A stretch of DNA of 64,000 bases from Abelmoschus esculentus (GCA_035048815.1 JAUCBN010000026.1:16255001-16319000); one strand, 5' to 3'. Positions 23,206 through 36,240 are shown, counted from the first letter of the stretch. A program made the numbers and translations. Notes: generated by a model not told the origin, from the letters alone.

Positions 23206-24672
23206 TTAGTTAACATTTTGGTCACATAGGTTTTGGACTTGATTAGGACTGTGGTTCCTTCTACATCCACCAGCAGCTCTTCTTTCCACAGCGAGAAAGT
23301 GACCGAGCGATGACGGTACATCGATCATGCTATCACTCTCAACATCGACATTATCTCTAGAGCATCACGAAAAGACCAAACTTTCGACCTCTTGTTGATC
23401 TGGTTTTGTTTTGTTGCCTCGGCTTTCTTCCTTCTTACAGATCTTTTAGACAGTTCCAATTAAGCTCCCCAATGTAATGCTATTGTCATGGGAACAGACC
23501 CTGTTAACTGCAATCAACAATCTTTACTTTTATCTTAACACTGTTACTGCTAAATTACATGACATCAAGTGCAGCAGAAAGGGCACCCTTTGGTCAGGAA
23601 ATTAAGACAATATCAATGTCATGCTGGACTTTGAAATCTACAGTTTTATTTTCATAAAAAGGAATCTATGACATTTTTAATCAAATATGTCCTCCTCCTG
23701 AAATCTCTGATCCAGGAGCAGTAATGTTCAGTGTGTGCTGACACTAGCAGGACATTACAAAAAGTCTTGCCGGCATCAATTGTTTTGTTGCAATTATTGA
23801 GTACTGCTGTTGCCTGCTGCTGTTTTCCACACTTGAGCACCTCACTGTGAAGGGAGGAAAGCATCCAAGAAGCACATTCCAGACTCCATTATTAAGGATT
23901 TAAGGTGGGAAAATGGATCAAATCAGGCTCAAGATCACAACCCCAATCCCCAAAAGCAGAGCTGTAAAAAGGGCATTTTACTTCTAAACTGACCACCCTA
24001 GTGGTAACAAAAGCCACTGTATTCTGGTAAATTTCATGGAGGAGAAAACAAGTGAACCAGACCAAAAGGCAGTACAATCAAGGGTCATGCATGTGGATAT
24101 GAAAGCTGAAAAGTGAAAAGCAACCAAGGAAACAGGAACCAGGACAAGAATCCAATGAAAATGCAACAATCTAAGCAAAATATTTTAACCAAAACTTGTT
24201 CTCCATTGAGTCAGTGACTGACCTCTGTGTCTAAATCTGAAGAGGAAGATGGAGAGGCAGTGAGCATAGTATTGAATGATACTGACCCAGAGTGATCATG
24301 GTTGCTACTGCTAGGCCTTGCTAACCCAACTCTCACATTCAGGGGCTGCATTCTGCAACCCCAGGGGCCAACCATCTTCCTACAATCAAATCAATTGAGA
24401 AATATGATTTCAGTGTACCCTCCAAACAATCAACATCATGACAGTAGATTGAACAAATGAAAGGAAAAAGAAAGAGAAAAACTTATCATAACAGTACTCT
24501 CATGGGAAACAAATGCAATATGACAAACAGAAAGTAGACACATTATCAGATGAAATTATAAGAAAACAACATACACCTGCAATTATAAAACATAAAAGGA
24601 ATCCGGGAAACAACCCACGAGAGAATAATCCAAAGGGACAAGAGAGAGGATGAGCATTACCTGCTGAGCCAT
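23206..24672 (-). pseudogene. Frameshifted copy of a plant-specific uncharacterised family (At3g17950-like)
   Basis: Exon 1 (24661-24672) reads MAQQ and ends at a good donor. Exon 2 (24223-24379) begins EDGWPLGLQ, then shifts frame after what looks like a 7-base insertion (AATGCAG). It continues as PLNVRVGLARPSSS, SGSVSFNTMLTASP and SSSSDLDTE. If read from MAQQ without correction, a stop occurs at 24311-24313. Exon 3 starts at 23507 with LTGSV. The conserved HDNSITLGSLIG is then found only in another frame, ELSKRSVRRKK in a third, and SSLGHFLAVERRAAGG in a fourth, ending at TAA 23206-23208. Multiple frame changes across conserved blocks point to a decayed gene. Splicing of exon 2 at the inner CAG before CCCCTG would repair the first shift but not the later ones. 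Family assignment is from memory. Confidence 0.7.
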
Positions 24673-27600
24673 GTATAATGATGTGTCTGACCTTGTACTT
24701 TTGAAGTTGGATATTTGTGTTGATTGATCTTGGTGAAAACAACAAGATACTAAATTGTTGAGATTAGAACTGAGACATTCCCTTAATCATACAAAGTTGT
24801 TGAAAGCTTTACATCTAATGTGCAAATCTGCCCAGAAATATTTGGGTCTGCTCCATATTAACAATGAATATATATGTGAAACAAGTCTTTGATGCCTTTA
24901 CATTTGGTCCAAAGAAAACCATTGTTAGTCCAAGCTTTGAAGTTCTTAGGACCCACAAGAACTGCTGTTTTTTCTCAGTATCTTCATTGTTATGACTCAA
25001 AATGAAAAACCCAAATCTTGGATTCTCATGATCTGGTGATCTAATTGAAAATCCAGAAATTGTGGTCTTCACCAGATAATTTGAAGCTCCACCTTGGACT
25101 TCTCAGCAAAAGTTTGAACTTTTTTTATTGGAAAGAAGATTTGGTACTCGAGTAGGATGATTCATTTTCTGCAAAGTTGTAAGATTTTATTAATTGGTGT
25201 CAAACAACTCCCCAGATCATCATAAAGTAACCAGGCTATGATTCTGGCAGATTCGCTTTGTGGAATGGATAGAATATCCTTTCTTCCTCCTAAGAACAGC
25301 AAGGGGCAGGTTGAGATTGTAAGAGAAGCAAGTCCATCCCCCAGAAATGACAGACTCCTAGTCTAACACAGTCTCTGGTTCTCCCTTCCTTTCTTGAAAG
25401 CTTGGGGCATGTGCCTTCAAAATTATGCCTCACCACTTCTAGAGTCTGTCTCCTCCACAAACCCAGCATGCCCCCTTCAAGCCTAGGCCCAACATCATTC
25501 ATCTAACTGTTTCACGCTTGGATTGACATGGCCCAAATTCAATTGAGATGTGGAAACTTCCAAAATTGGTATAATAAAAAAAATAACCTACAATGTTTAC
25601 ACATTGGTCAATTTGGTCCTGATTTGAAGAAAAAAGATAACCTTCAAACTTTACACATTGGTCAATAACCCAAAAATTTTCGGGGACCAATTTGACCATA
25701 CAACAAAATTTGGGTCCGATTGTGTTATAAGCCTAAGAAAAATGCCTTAGACTTTGAGTTAATGTGCTCAATTGTTGAACAAAGATAAGTTATTGGGCCA
25801 AATTAAGAATGGGTTTAATTTGTAAACTAACGATGCACTTTATGGACATGAGGCGATATTTAAAAAAAATAAAATACGTAAATCAACATTTAATTTTGTT
25901 TTTTAATTTATTTTAATAATTTAAAATATTTAATTTATTTTTTGAGCTATACACATTGACTTTTTTATCACTCTTTTGTTTATCTTTTAATACCGTTATG
26001 ACGTAGACCATAACATATGAAACTTCAATGATTAAAATAGGTTAAAAAATAAAGTTCAGTAATAATTTAAATATTTCACTCTTAAATTTTAATATTTTTA
26101 TTCTATATCATAATGGTATTAAATGGTTAACGGGTGAGTGATGTAAAAATTAATATATAAAATTAAGTGAACATATTAAACATTTTAAAATTTTAATAAT
26201 TAAAATAAATCATAGTTCAGTGATGATTTAAATATTTTACTCTATTTAAAATTTAAACAAACAGAAAGCCAATAATATATATAGAATAAAATAGTTTAAT
26301 TTTTATCAATAAAAATAAAGTATATTTTATGATCAATCGTTTACTTTTTAATAAAAACATCCGCGACGAGAGAATTAATCGCTACTATCTGGATACCTTA
26401 ACTAAAAAAATCTCAGTCCAATTACTATTCCAATTGGTTGAGCAGGACTTTGGAAGTCAAACTGATTCAATCTTCCATTTGTTTTGTTCAACATTGTGTA
26501 TGTGATAGAGGTGAGTGTTCGATCGAGTCAAATTGAGTCAAAAAGTTTTGAGTTATTCGGGTTAACGAGTCTAATTTTATTATTCAAACTTTCATTCAAA
26601 AGAATTTTGAGTCGAGTCGAGTTTTGAGTTCTTATAAAGATTTAATTATAATTATTTATTATGTTATATTATGATTTTATTATAATTTAAGCAACTTTCA
26701 CTAATCATATAAGTTAAGTATATATATTTCTTTACGTGTACCGATGTTTCTTTATATTTTTATATATCAATATATATTATAAAAAATTGAGAGAATAGTC
26801 TCGAACTTAAAAATAAATCTTCTAATTACTAAAATATTTTGAGTTATTCGAATTTTCATTTTACAACTCAAATTTTATTTAGATTTTTTCGAGTTATTCA
26901 AATTTATAAAATTTTAAATCGAGTCAAATTAAATTATTTAATTTTTTCGAATCGAATCAAATTTTATTTGACCCTATATGCGACAACATTCTAAAACTTG
27001 ATGCTTATAGGATCAGCCAATTCAAATACTGCTAACAAAGTCAACATATTTTTAACGAATTACCAGTCAAATCAAAATAAATACTAAATTATGTCAAATC
27101 CATATTAGTCAGAATAATTTTACAGCACATATTAATTTTCTATTTGTGTTTTAGATTTAGAACTCTTCCTCGTAATAATATTTTTTAAAAATTTAAATAA
27201 AAAATTTATCTTTAAAAAATAATATATTTTATCATTACACATAATATTTATTGGTTTAAAATATCTTTAATGATATAAATCTCGTGACAATTATAAGTTT
27301 CGAGATGAAAGTAAAGATATATATAGTATCACCATGTTTAAAATGATAAATTTATTATATTAAGAGTAAATAAAAATGTCAATTTTCTACGTAACTTTTG
27401 GATGAACATGATAAGTAATTTTAATAAAAAAAAATATGTTCATTCTAGAATATTTGGGTTAAAATTGTTTATTAAAAAATATATGTATTGTTAAATGGTT
27501 AAAATATATATGAATATATATTATTTTATAATATTTTAAAATTATTGTATTCAATTTATTTGTTAATTAATCTAAATTAAATTTTATAAAAATAAAATAT

Positions 27601-28587
27601 AATGACGATTATCTTAATTTAATTTTATACGTTCATAATATTAAAATTTAAACCTTTAACTTTAAATATAATATTTAATGTTTTATTTTACTAAATCACG
27701 TTATTATAAATACATTTAATATTTAAGGAAATCACATTTAAAACATAACAATAAAATAATAAGGAAAAAATCAATATTTAAAGACAAAAAATCCATCACG
27801 TCGACATATCTTCTGAACAGAATCTGCCATATATTAGCTATCTGATATCAAAAGCCATAAAAAATGGGGAATGTAATTAATATGTATATTTATAGATTAA
27901 TTATTAAAAATATTTATTTTTATTTTTTTATGTTATATTTTTTAAATAAATTTTCATTTATATTTATTATTAATTTATTTTAAAAATAATATTTTAAGCG
28001 AAGATTTATTTAAAAAAATATATACTTTTATAAATATGTGATAAAATTTACCCGTAATATAATATAATTTTCGGGTGTACTTGGCAAAGAGACAGATGGG
28101 TGGGGGCAAAAAGTAGCTTGAATTTATGACAGCATCTTCCTATATTTTACTGTCACCAGCAGGTGAGTTGTTTGGAGGAATATCCCTCTTTGTTTTTCTC
28201 ACCCTCCGGTAAAACCAAGGCAATATCTGAACATGAATGTTTGATTCCCTAGGGAAAGTCAATGCCAGTCACCCAAAGTCAATGCAAACACCATGGTTGA
28301 GTGCAGACAAGAAAAGAAAGAACACGATGCTCAAATCCATGGATGTTCAGTCATTACTTATAAGATCTGTTCTTGGCAAATTCTTTATATGGTTTTAGAT
28401 CTGGGTTTTGTTATAAAAAAACACCAGAAAAAGATGGTAATAAGAACATAAATGAAGCTGAATTAATATAGCATTGATCATAATGGGAGAAACAGTAGTG
28501 TTTATCTTGATAATGAAAACAAAAACATAATGAAAATTCTTCACATAAATACATAATTAAGTATTATATATGTCTATATCCATCGTA
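24673..28587. other. Intergenic spacer, pseudogene to SMR gene
   Basis: Bases 24673-25500 are of moderate GC content and may hold the old promoter or leader of the pseudogene. Two imperfect copies of TTTACACATTGGTCAATxxx lie at about 25590-25670. A repeat rich in TCGAGT lies at about 26510-26985. The remainder to 28080 is very AT-rich. Bases 28080-28587 include the probable 3' UTR of the SMR gene. Confidence 0.55.
26510..26985. repeat. Dispersed TCGAGT-rich repeat (type unresolved)
   Basis: The left part contains TTCGATCGAGTCAAATTGAG and AGTCGAGTCGAGTTTTGAG. The right part contains AAATCGAGTCAAATTAAA and TTCGAATCGAATCAAATTTT. The two halves are partly inverted relative to each other, as in non-autonomous TIR elements, but no clean ends or target duplication were found. 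Confidence 0.35.
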
Positions 28588-29058
28588 TCATTTGAAGTCA
28601 CTTCCTTGTCTGACTTTCTTAATCTTGTTCCCTAGATCTGCAAGAAGAGCTGGAGGGAATAAACACTCGATCTCTTTCGTTAAATCAAGTAGGATTCTCC
28701 GGCGAAACGCTTTCCGTTTTGCTGATACAATTGGGATAGATTTTGGTTTCCTTGGCGCTGGTGGGCATTTGAGGATGGCTGGAACTCTAAGATCCAAAGA
28801 TGTTGGTGTCTTGAACCCATCATCGTCTTCATCTTCAGCAACGTTGAATTCTCTTGAAGATGGCGGTTTGAACTTGTTTTCTTCTCCATCTTTTTGTAGC
28901 TCGAACTCTTCCTTTTGTTGTTGTGGACTCTCAGTATTGTCAACAACAGCAGCAACATCTTGAAATCTGGGTGCAGTTTGACACTGATCTTCATGGAATT
29001 CTAAAGTAGGCCTAACCAAGAACCCGAGTTCCATGGCACTGCTCAGATCTTTGAACAT
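28588..29058 (-). CDS. SIAMESE-related cyclin-dependent kinase inhibitor (SMR family)
   Basis: This single-exon, 156-aa nuclear protein is predicted to inhibit CDK-cyclin complexes and promote the switch from mitosis to endoreduplication. The family signature is the block GFKTPTSLDLRVPAIL followed by KCPPAPRKPK (about residues 81-106). A basic stretch, AKRKAFRRR, follows, then LLDLTKEIECLFPPALLADL. The N-terminal half is acidic and low complexity, as in other SMRs. The first in-frame ATG is used; a second Met (MELGF) lies eight codons on. A TATA box at 29441-29450 on the same strand implies a leader of about 350 bases. The exact SMR number is not assigned. Confidence 0.9.
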   Translation of the reverse strand: MFKDLSSAMELGFLVRPTLEFHEDQCQTAPRFQDVAAVVDNTESPQQQKEEFELQKDGEENKFKPPSSREFNVAEDEDDDGFKTPTSLDLRVPAILKCPPAPRKPKSIPIVSAKRKAFRRRILLDLTKEIECLFPPALLADLGNKIKKVRQGSDFK

Positions 29059-29440
29059 CTCAGAATTGTCGACACACGTGGAAGAAAATGGGTTTAATTT
29101 CTAGTACATGAAGAAAACAAGACAAAGGTTGAAGCTAACCAACCCCAAAGTCTCAAATTAACCTAGGACGGAGGACAAAGGATAAAAGACGAGCCAATTC
29201 AAACTGCAAAAAGAAAAGACCCGTACACATACTGGGGAATGAGAAACCTAGAAAACCAATGAAGGAGGGAGACGAAAATGCCAAAGGGTTTTTAATTCAT
29301 CACATCACCATCTTCCTTGATTGTTCTGTGATGTTTCTCCTTGGACTTTAGTTCTGAAACACGCTGGGTTTGAAAGGAAAAGAAGATAGGAAGAGAGAGA
29401 AGGCTATGAGAACCCACTTTGGCGTAGGATCCAATGCAGC

Positions 29441-29450
29441 GTATATAAAC
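29441..29450 (-). promoter_or_regulatory. TATA box of the SMR gene
   Basis: On the minus strand the sequence reads GTTTATATAC, about 385 bp upstream of the start codon. It lies in a non-repetitive stretch just upstream of a CT-rich probable leader. Confidence 0.5.
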
Positions 29451-32010
29451 AAAAACACGCAAAATCTTTCTCGCTGTTACTCTTGAAAAGGTCTCTTTCT
29501 ACAGCTTAGCTACCTCTTTATTATTTTGGTCAAATTTGGCTTTAGTCCCTATATTATGTAACAATTCAAACATCGATTTCTTTTAATTGGACTTAATCCA
29601 ATTATCGAGGTTTTGTGTTTGAAAACCCAAATTAAAGATAGTTAGATTTAGGTTTTATGTTGGATAAATAATGGACGATGGTATTTATTATTTATAGATA
29701 AATTAAATAAAAAATAATTTAATTTAAAACGGAGTTGTGATATGATTGAGAGAAAAAATTATAAGAAAAGAAGAAAAATAGATAAAAGAGAAGAAAACGA
29801 AAGATTTTGAAGAAGAATGGTTTATAGAGTTCTTTGCCGTCATTTAGATCATTGTAAATATCGTCGTAGTTGTTATTGAAACGCCTCGTCAAGATATATT
29901 TATTAGCGTGGTCGCTCTATTGTTGTCGTTGTCTCTCGTCCGATAGGAGCAAAGCATGATTGGGGAATTTGAACGATCATCAACCACGCAAACCATTACA
30001 AATGGAGGCCACCATTGCAATCAACGACACATAAACAACAAGATTGGAGCCCGTTGTCGCCGGAGGAGGGCACATGCGCCACTACACGCCGTCCTTGCGA
30101 GTGGGCGTGCATAGCAGCTAGGACGGCTGCACACAGCTTGTTGTGCATCACATTGCACCCCTAAAGTGCATTGAGCTTATTGTACGCCTGGTCGGACACT
30201 AGGGCATTGACTGACCTTGACCAATTGTCGATTTTTTTCGACGAACCTACCCAGTAAGATATTTTTATGCATTTGATCGTGTAAATAGTATATGAGGTGC
30301 ATTAAATTAATAAATTTTTATATTTATTGACATATAAGGATTGTTCAAATTTGAATATTAAATCAAGTGAAATATTTGAAAAGCTCAAATTAAGATTTTA
30401 GTGGTATTGACTTTTCGTACACCTCAAACTCCTATTATTTTATGAGCATCATAAATATAATTGTATTACATGTTATTGATTATAAATTAAAAAATAATTA
30501 ATAAAATACTGATATTTATCTTATTTTGTGGGTGTTTAAATATTGATATTTATCTTTAGAATGTAACATTTTTTTACTTAATAAAAATATATAAGTTAGT
30601 AGACATACCAAATCCAGAACCTGAGTATAGTTTAGGGACCAAACTTAAAATTTGACATTTAATTTTCTTGATCGGGTGAAGTCTCTTTCACTCTCTTTCA
30701 CCCTTGAGCAACACCCATTAAACAAACTAAATAAAATCTCGTTTAAGCAATCGCTTTTCCCTGATGTCTTCGAACTTTGATGCATCAAATCACGTGGTTT
30801 ACACCTCTCACTTCATGATTTATCCATTTTTCCATGATTCCTCATCATTGCTTGTTTGTTTTCTAAGAAAAGGAAAAAGGAAAAAGACTCGCCTGCTTGT
30901 TTCCGTGCTGTAATTTTTCTGTGGGAAAACCAAGTTCATGGGGTCGCTTGTAATGGGAGCAAGCAAGGAGACAATGTCGGGTGCATGGTTTAGGGTGTGT
31001 AGGCCATGTCCAGGTCCAGCTTCCACTCCCTTTGACATTAGATGCTGCTTTGGGATACCTTCCGAGCAAAGATGCCAAGGATCAATGGGTTCTAAATCAT
31101 TGTGGAAGAAACCTGCAATTTTTTCTCCAGCAATATCATTGCCATTGCTTTAGAAATTAATGGCCTGTTCTGTTTATTATTAGCATGAGATTAGTCAACA
31201 TTGTTTATCTTAATTTTAGACTTAAATGGGAAGTTTTGTCCTTGTAGTAATTCTAAACCAATAATATTGTCTGTATTTTTTGATCGTATGAATTTAGTTC
31301 TCGTATCCTTTCAAAATCAATAAAATTGTCCATCTTTTTTAATCTCATCGATTGAACCCTCTAACTCATGAATTGTGTTAATATTATTTTTCGACTGTCG
31401 ATAATTGATAGTATTTAAATTATGTGTATGTGATCGCTATTTACTTCTACATTAATCATTATTGTTAACTTTCTTGTCATGTCGATAAGGAGTTCATTTT
31501 GATAAGCTTATAAACCGAAAGTTTTAGAACTAATTAATTATTTAAAATATATATATTTTTTAAAAAATTATATCAATTATATTACCATGTCATCAAAATT
31601 GACTCATCATTATCTTATTAAAAGATATCAATTTATTAAAAAAATTATATACAAATATATTAACTTAGACATTGTTAATTATTTAACGATGTAATATCTG
31701 ACATGATGATTAGTGATAATAATCTTCTTAATTAACGTTTGTCAAAGGACTGGATCGATATAATTCAAGAAATTAAGAGTTAAATTTATAAAATTATAAA
31801 AGAGAAACAATATTATTAACTTTTAATGACTAAACTAATATAGTTATAAAGTAAAGCCAACCATACTAATTTGATATTATTACATGAGTAAAATTAATCC
31901 TCCAACCTTAATTTTTTTCTAGAACATTTATAATTTTTTTCTTGAATCAAATATCAACCACTACCTTTTTTAGTATTTGTTCTCCCCTCGTTAATGGATT
32001 GTCGTGCTAT

Positions 32011-32219
32011 AGAAAAAAATCAGGTGAATCTTGTTCACTATGTCATTTATGGTCTCAAATAATCAGGACCGTTGATCTTAATTTTTTTAAATGAATTATC
32101 ATGTCTTTCTTACATGGACTTGGTGAGTAGATAGTTATTAGGTGATTATTTAAAGATTAACGGTCCTGATTACTTGGACCATGAATGACGTGGTGAACAT
32201 GGTTCACCTAATAATCTCT
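32011..32219. mobile_element. Small Mutator-like MITE with perfect 9-bp target duplication
   Basis: The flanks are TCGTGCTAT at 32002-32010 and again at 32220-32228, a perfect 9-bp duplication. The ends are inverted: the left reads AGAAAAAAATCAGGTGAA and the reverse complement of the right reads AGAGATTATTAGGTGAA. Pairing continues through ATAATCAGGACCGTT. Length is 209 bp with no ORF. Confidence 0.85.
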
Positions 32220-34747
32220 TCGTGCTATGGTACTTGATAGTGTATAAATTATATATTATTCATATATTAGATATAAAATGAATATTTTTTTAAATTAGTT
32301 AATAGTTATTACAATAGTATCTGTTTTAGAATAAAATTTTTATTATTTAACATGAGAGTTTAATCACTCTGCTAGTATCATTAATGCTCAAACTCGTAAT
32401 CTTTAAGAACAACAATCGCTTCTTTAATCACCCGACATCAACGAATATTAAAATACCATGATCATACATATTACATACCCTGTGAAAACTAATCATTTAT
32501 TACAAAAAAGAAAGGCAATATAGAATGTGCAACGATTCCCAACAAATAAAAAACACAGATCTCATCATATTGTCTAATATTACTTGTCCTGCCTTGATTG
32601 CTTCTTCCCACATGGGTCCCTTCCACTTCAGGCCATGTCTAGGCTGTAACCTTAGGATTCCTATTTCCTAAATGCGATGAAGATGGAGACTGCGATGAAG
32701 ATGCATGGCATGCTCATTCAGTCACGTTTTCAGTGGAATTATTACTAGTCACTCAAGTCTGTCTTATTTTCTAAATTCATGTAATTAAGGTTTACGTAAC
32801 TTTTTTTTTCCTATACAAAAATTGTTTATCGACAGGGAGACAGGCAAGGGTTTTGTCCCCTTTTGATAAGATGGTAAGTTCCCTTTTTACTATAAATTTT
32901 GTAACACCCAAAAAATCAGGTTAATAAATAATTTGATCGGATTCTAAATTTAAATCGAACAACATGATTAATTGAATTAGAAGAAGAAGTGATTAAATTA
33001 AATCAAACCAGAAATTAGAATATTGCATGAGAAATATTAGAGTTCCCTAGACTACCCATCGTAAAGAACCAAACCTAATTTATTAAAAGGGGGCAAAAGA
33101 GTCATTTCACTACCAATTAATAAGAAACAAAATCAACCAAAAATTGGCTTCTTCCTACCCATTTCACGTCAAACACAAAAATAGAAGAGGGAGAAGGTCT
33201 CCATGGAAGTAGAGGGAGACAACTTCAAACCCATGCATGATTAGATAAATAGACAAGAGGAATCAAGATTTAAAAGGTTTCGGTAAGCTCCTTTCTCCCT
33301 AATCGAAATGTTAAAAGCTTTGGTTCTTGGATTTTAGAAACTTTTTGATGCTTTTAAGTTAGATTGGGTTGTTGAAGGCTTATTCCAAAATTTGAACTTA
33401 TTTGGTTGTGGGTTCTTTGAATCATGAGCAATGAGTTTAAGGTTTAAGGTTTAGATCTTTTTATAAATATTGCATGTGTAATATTTGACCTCATAAATTG
33501 TTGTAAAGGGGATTGAAAGATATTAAGTTCATGTGAAGGTTCCGAAAATTCTTGGAAAAGGGTTGAGAATTAGGGATTGAACTACAAAAGGGAACTTAGC
33601 CGAAAATAGCCTAGAAATGCTATTCCGAGTAGCCAACTTTAAGATTTTCCCTAGGACGAGATTTCAGGAATTTAGATCTGAAACTTTAGACAATGATACT
33701 CATGTATACCTTGTTTAAGTGGAAATTTACGGGACCTTAATCCGAGTTCGGTAGAGGAAGATATAAGCTGTTCCGTAGGGCTACCCGAGCAGTCCCGGAA
33801 ATCCGGCCAGGTCTATTTTGGATGAATTCCGGAGCTGACCGATTAGGAATAAAAATGTAAGGTTAATTGTACCTTGTAGAGGATTCTTCTAGCTTTCCAA
33901 CGAGGTATAATGGACTAAAATCGGACATCGGAGCTAGGAGATACGTTTGTTTCGCCAAAGGATAGCGAAACTGTCCGTAATGAACAAATGTATATGTTTA
34001 TATTGGTTAAGCTTAAGAACACTTGAAATAGATGATTAAAAATGTATTGATACATAGTTATTGTACGTGGATTGTTAGATAACCCGAGAGAAGAAGTTGA
34101 AGAGCAAGAGAGGCTCGAAGCAACAAGGAAACGAGGCAAAGGGGTTGCGATCTACAATCCTTGATAGCTCGGAAGATTGGTGAGTGTGGCAAACCTTAGG
34201 GTTAGGACCTAGGGTCCTAACCATCTCTTGTTAATTGAAATTGATATGCCATGTAAATTGATTAATCCATATTCGGTAAAAAGGGAAGAAGGACTAATGT
34301 TAAATGACTTGTTTGATTGAATAACTTGCTTGCTAGAGTTTTAAAACTAGCTTAGCACATATGCATTGCTTGGAAATACCGAGGTAAGTAACGGTACGCG
34401 GCTACGAATGTCAGGTACGCAAACCATGCATGGAGCATGATTGTAATGATATGTTCATTGGTTGATAGCATGATATGCATGTTATTGTTATTATGATGTA
34501 CATGTATTGGTGACATGTTATGAATACTTGACATTGTTAATGTGAATTGGATTGCTTAAAGGAAATGATTGAAGCATGATAAATTGCCTTTGTTATAGCT
34601 TGTATTGGATACTTGCTCATGATAATATGAACTTGATTACATGATTTAAAAAGAAAAATGATCATATGGATATTGAAATGATATTGAGCCTTGGTTTATA
34701 GTGGTCATAGGTAGTACGGCATGCCTAGGGTCTTGAGCTCATTGTTT

Positions 34748-34985
34748 AGTGCTTAGCACTTTTGTTTAGTACTTCGGTACTCTTGTTGGGTACTATGGGT
34801 ACCGTGATTTGGTGGTTAGTCACCAATTGTTAGATACCTTGGGTATCTCTTGTTAGTATCTTTATGATACTCTTGTTGGGTACTATGGGTACCGTGATTT
34901 GGTGGTTAGTCACCAATTGTTAGATACCTTGGGTATCTCTTGTTAGTGCCTTTGCGGTACTCTTGTTTAGTGTCTTCGTGACACT
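34748..34985 (+). repeat. Tandem array of short hairpins inside the LTR
   Basis: About eleven inverted repeats of 13-18 bases follow each other, mostly separated by CTTGTT or AATTGTT. Examples: AGTGC-TTA-GCACT (34748-34760), AGTAC-TTCG-GTACT (34768-34781), TTGGTG-GTTAGT-CACCAA (34809-34826), AGATACC-TTG-GGTATCT (34832-34848), AGTATC-TTTAT-GATACT (34855-34871) and AGTGTC-TTCGT-GACACT (34969-34985). Stem sequences differ between modules but pairing is kept. Three modules recur as part of a 90-bp direct repeat (34778-34867 and 34868-34957). Confidence 0.85.
34778..34957 (+). repeat. 90-bp direct tandem repeat, two copies
   Basis: Both units start TACTCTTGTTGGGTACTATG and are identical for about 80 bases. 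They differ in the last ten (ATCTTTATGA against GCCTTTGCGG), which is the loop side of a hairpin module. Confidence 0.9.
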
Positions 34986-36240
34986 CTTGATGACTCGCTT
35001 ACCTTGTCCTCCTATACCAAGGCAATACATGAAACTAAAATGAGAAATTAAAGATTGAATGTAAATTGAAAGTACATGCATTGAAATGTGATTATTGCTA
35101 TGAGTAACACTTGATTGAGAAATGATTGTTGATATTGGAAAATGAATATATGGTTAAGTGTAGCCCTTGTTATGAATGATTATTGAACTTGAGAAATGAA
35201 AATGAGTAATGAGATAGGTGCATTGATTTTATGCTAGCTTGAGCATATTGAACATGACATTGATAGGAATGTTAGAAATGTAAACATGAAAGCATGATGC
35301 TTATGAAATTGGATATTAATGAACTTGTACATTATAAGAACTAATGCCATGAATTGTTATATTTGCTTAATTGAAGTATGTCATTTGATATGCCATGATC
35401 TTGATATGATGATTGAAATAAGTATGTTGTTTGTTATATGTTTCATGTCTAATATGGTTAGACTAGGGCTGCCTCACTAAGTACTTCTTAGTACTTACAC
35501 TCTCTTGTTTCCTCATTCCCAAAACAACAAGTAATCGAACTAAGGAGCTAGATTGAAGTTGATCGTGTGCAAGGACGACAAGCGAGTAAAGTATGGTAAC
35601 TAGTAATGTTTTGGTTAACTCCTAGTATGGTGACATTAGTGATCATATTTTGTTAGTTCATGAATTTAAGGGCTTGGCCCATGGCTTGTATATATATATT
35701 TGTGCATGAGTCTTGTTCATTGACTTGGTTTGTAAGCCATAAGGTAACACCATGCTTGGTTAGCTTTTGACATGGTTGTGGATTGCTCATAGAACCTTAG
35801 CTAGGGTATTGTGTATTAACATGTGAATGATGAGTCCTATGGTCTAATATGTAGGTCATAGGCTAAGGTAGGATTATCTAATGGTCATAGACATGACAAG
35901 GTAAGATTGGATTAGACAATGACCTAAGGTTGCACCTAGAGTGACCCTTAACACATGCATATGTTAAGTGTGTATACATTTAAGTTAGAGAGAAGTTAGA
36001 TAGATTGTCATGGAGTAAAGTGAAACAACGTAAGTGTTAGATTGATCAATGGCTAGAACTATTGAAACTAGACTTAATAAGTGGTCTAAGCAAGATGCTA
36101 GGGTTGCCCAGAGGGTTGAATATGTCCCTTAATGGTCTAGGGGTAAAATGAGAATCAATGTAAGCCTATAGAAATATGTCTAAGTGTTTAAAGGCTTGAA
36201 ATTGCCCATTTCGAGCAGGGGTATCAATATCACTAGCTTG

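Larger units (their letters stand above)
29059..32899. other. Intergenic spacer, SMR gene to large LTR
   Basis: Bases 29059 to about 29500 are the SMR leader and promoter. A GC-richer block at about 29830-30250 and a moderate-GC block at about 30800-31150 have no coding pattern I can recognise. A Mutator-like MITE is at 32011-32219. The rest is AT-rich. Confidence 0.55.

Noticed and set aside
30820..31153. Overlapping frames of about 70 codons on both strands
   Set aside because: No start context, family motif or splice pattern; low support as a gene.
34352..34534. His/Met/Asn-rich frame inside the large LTR
   Set aside because: Composition reflects the ATG/CAT-rich repeat sequence; not a retrotransposon protein.
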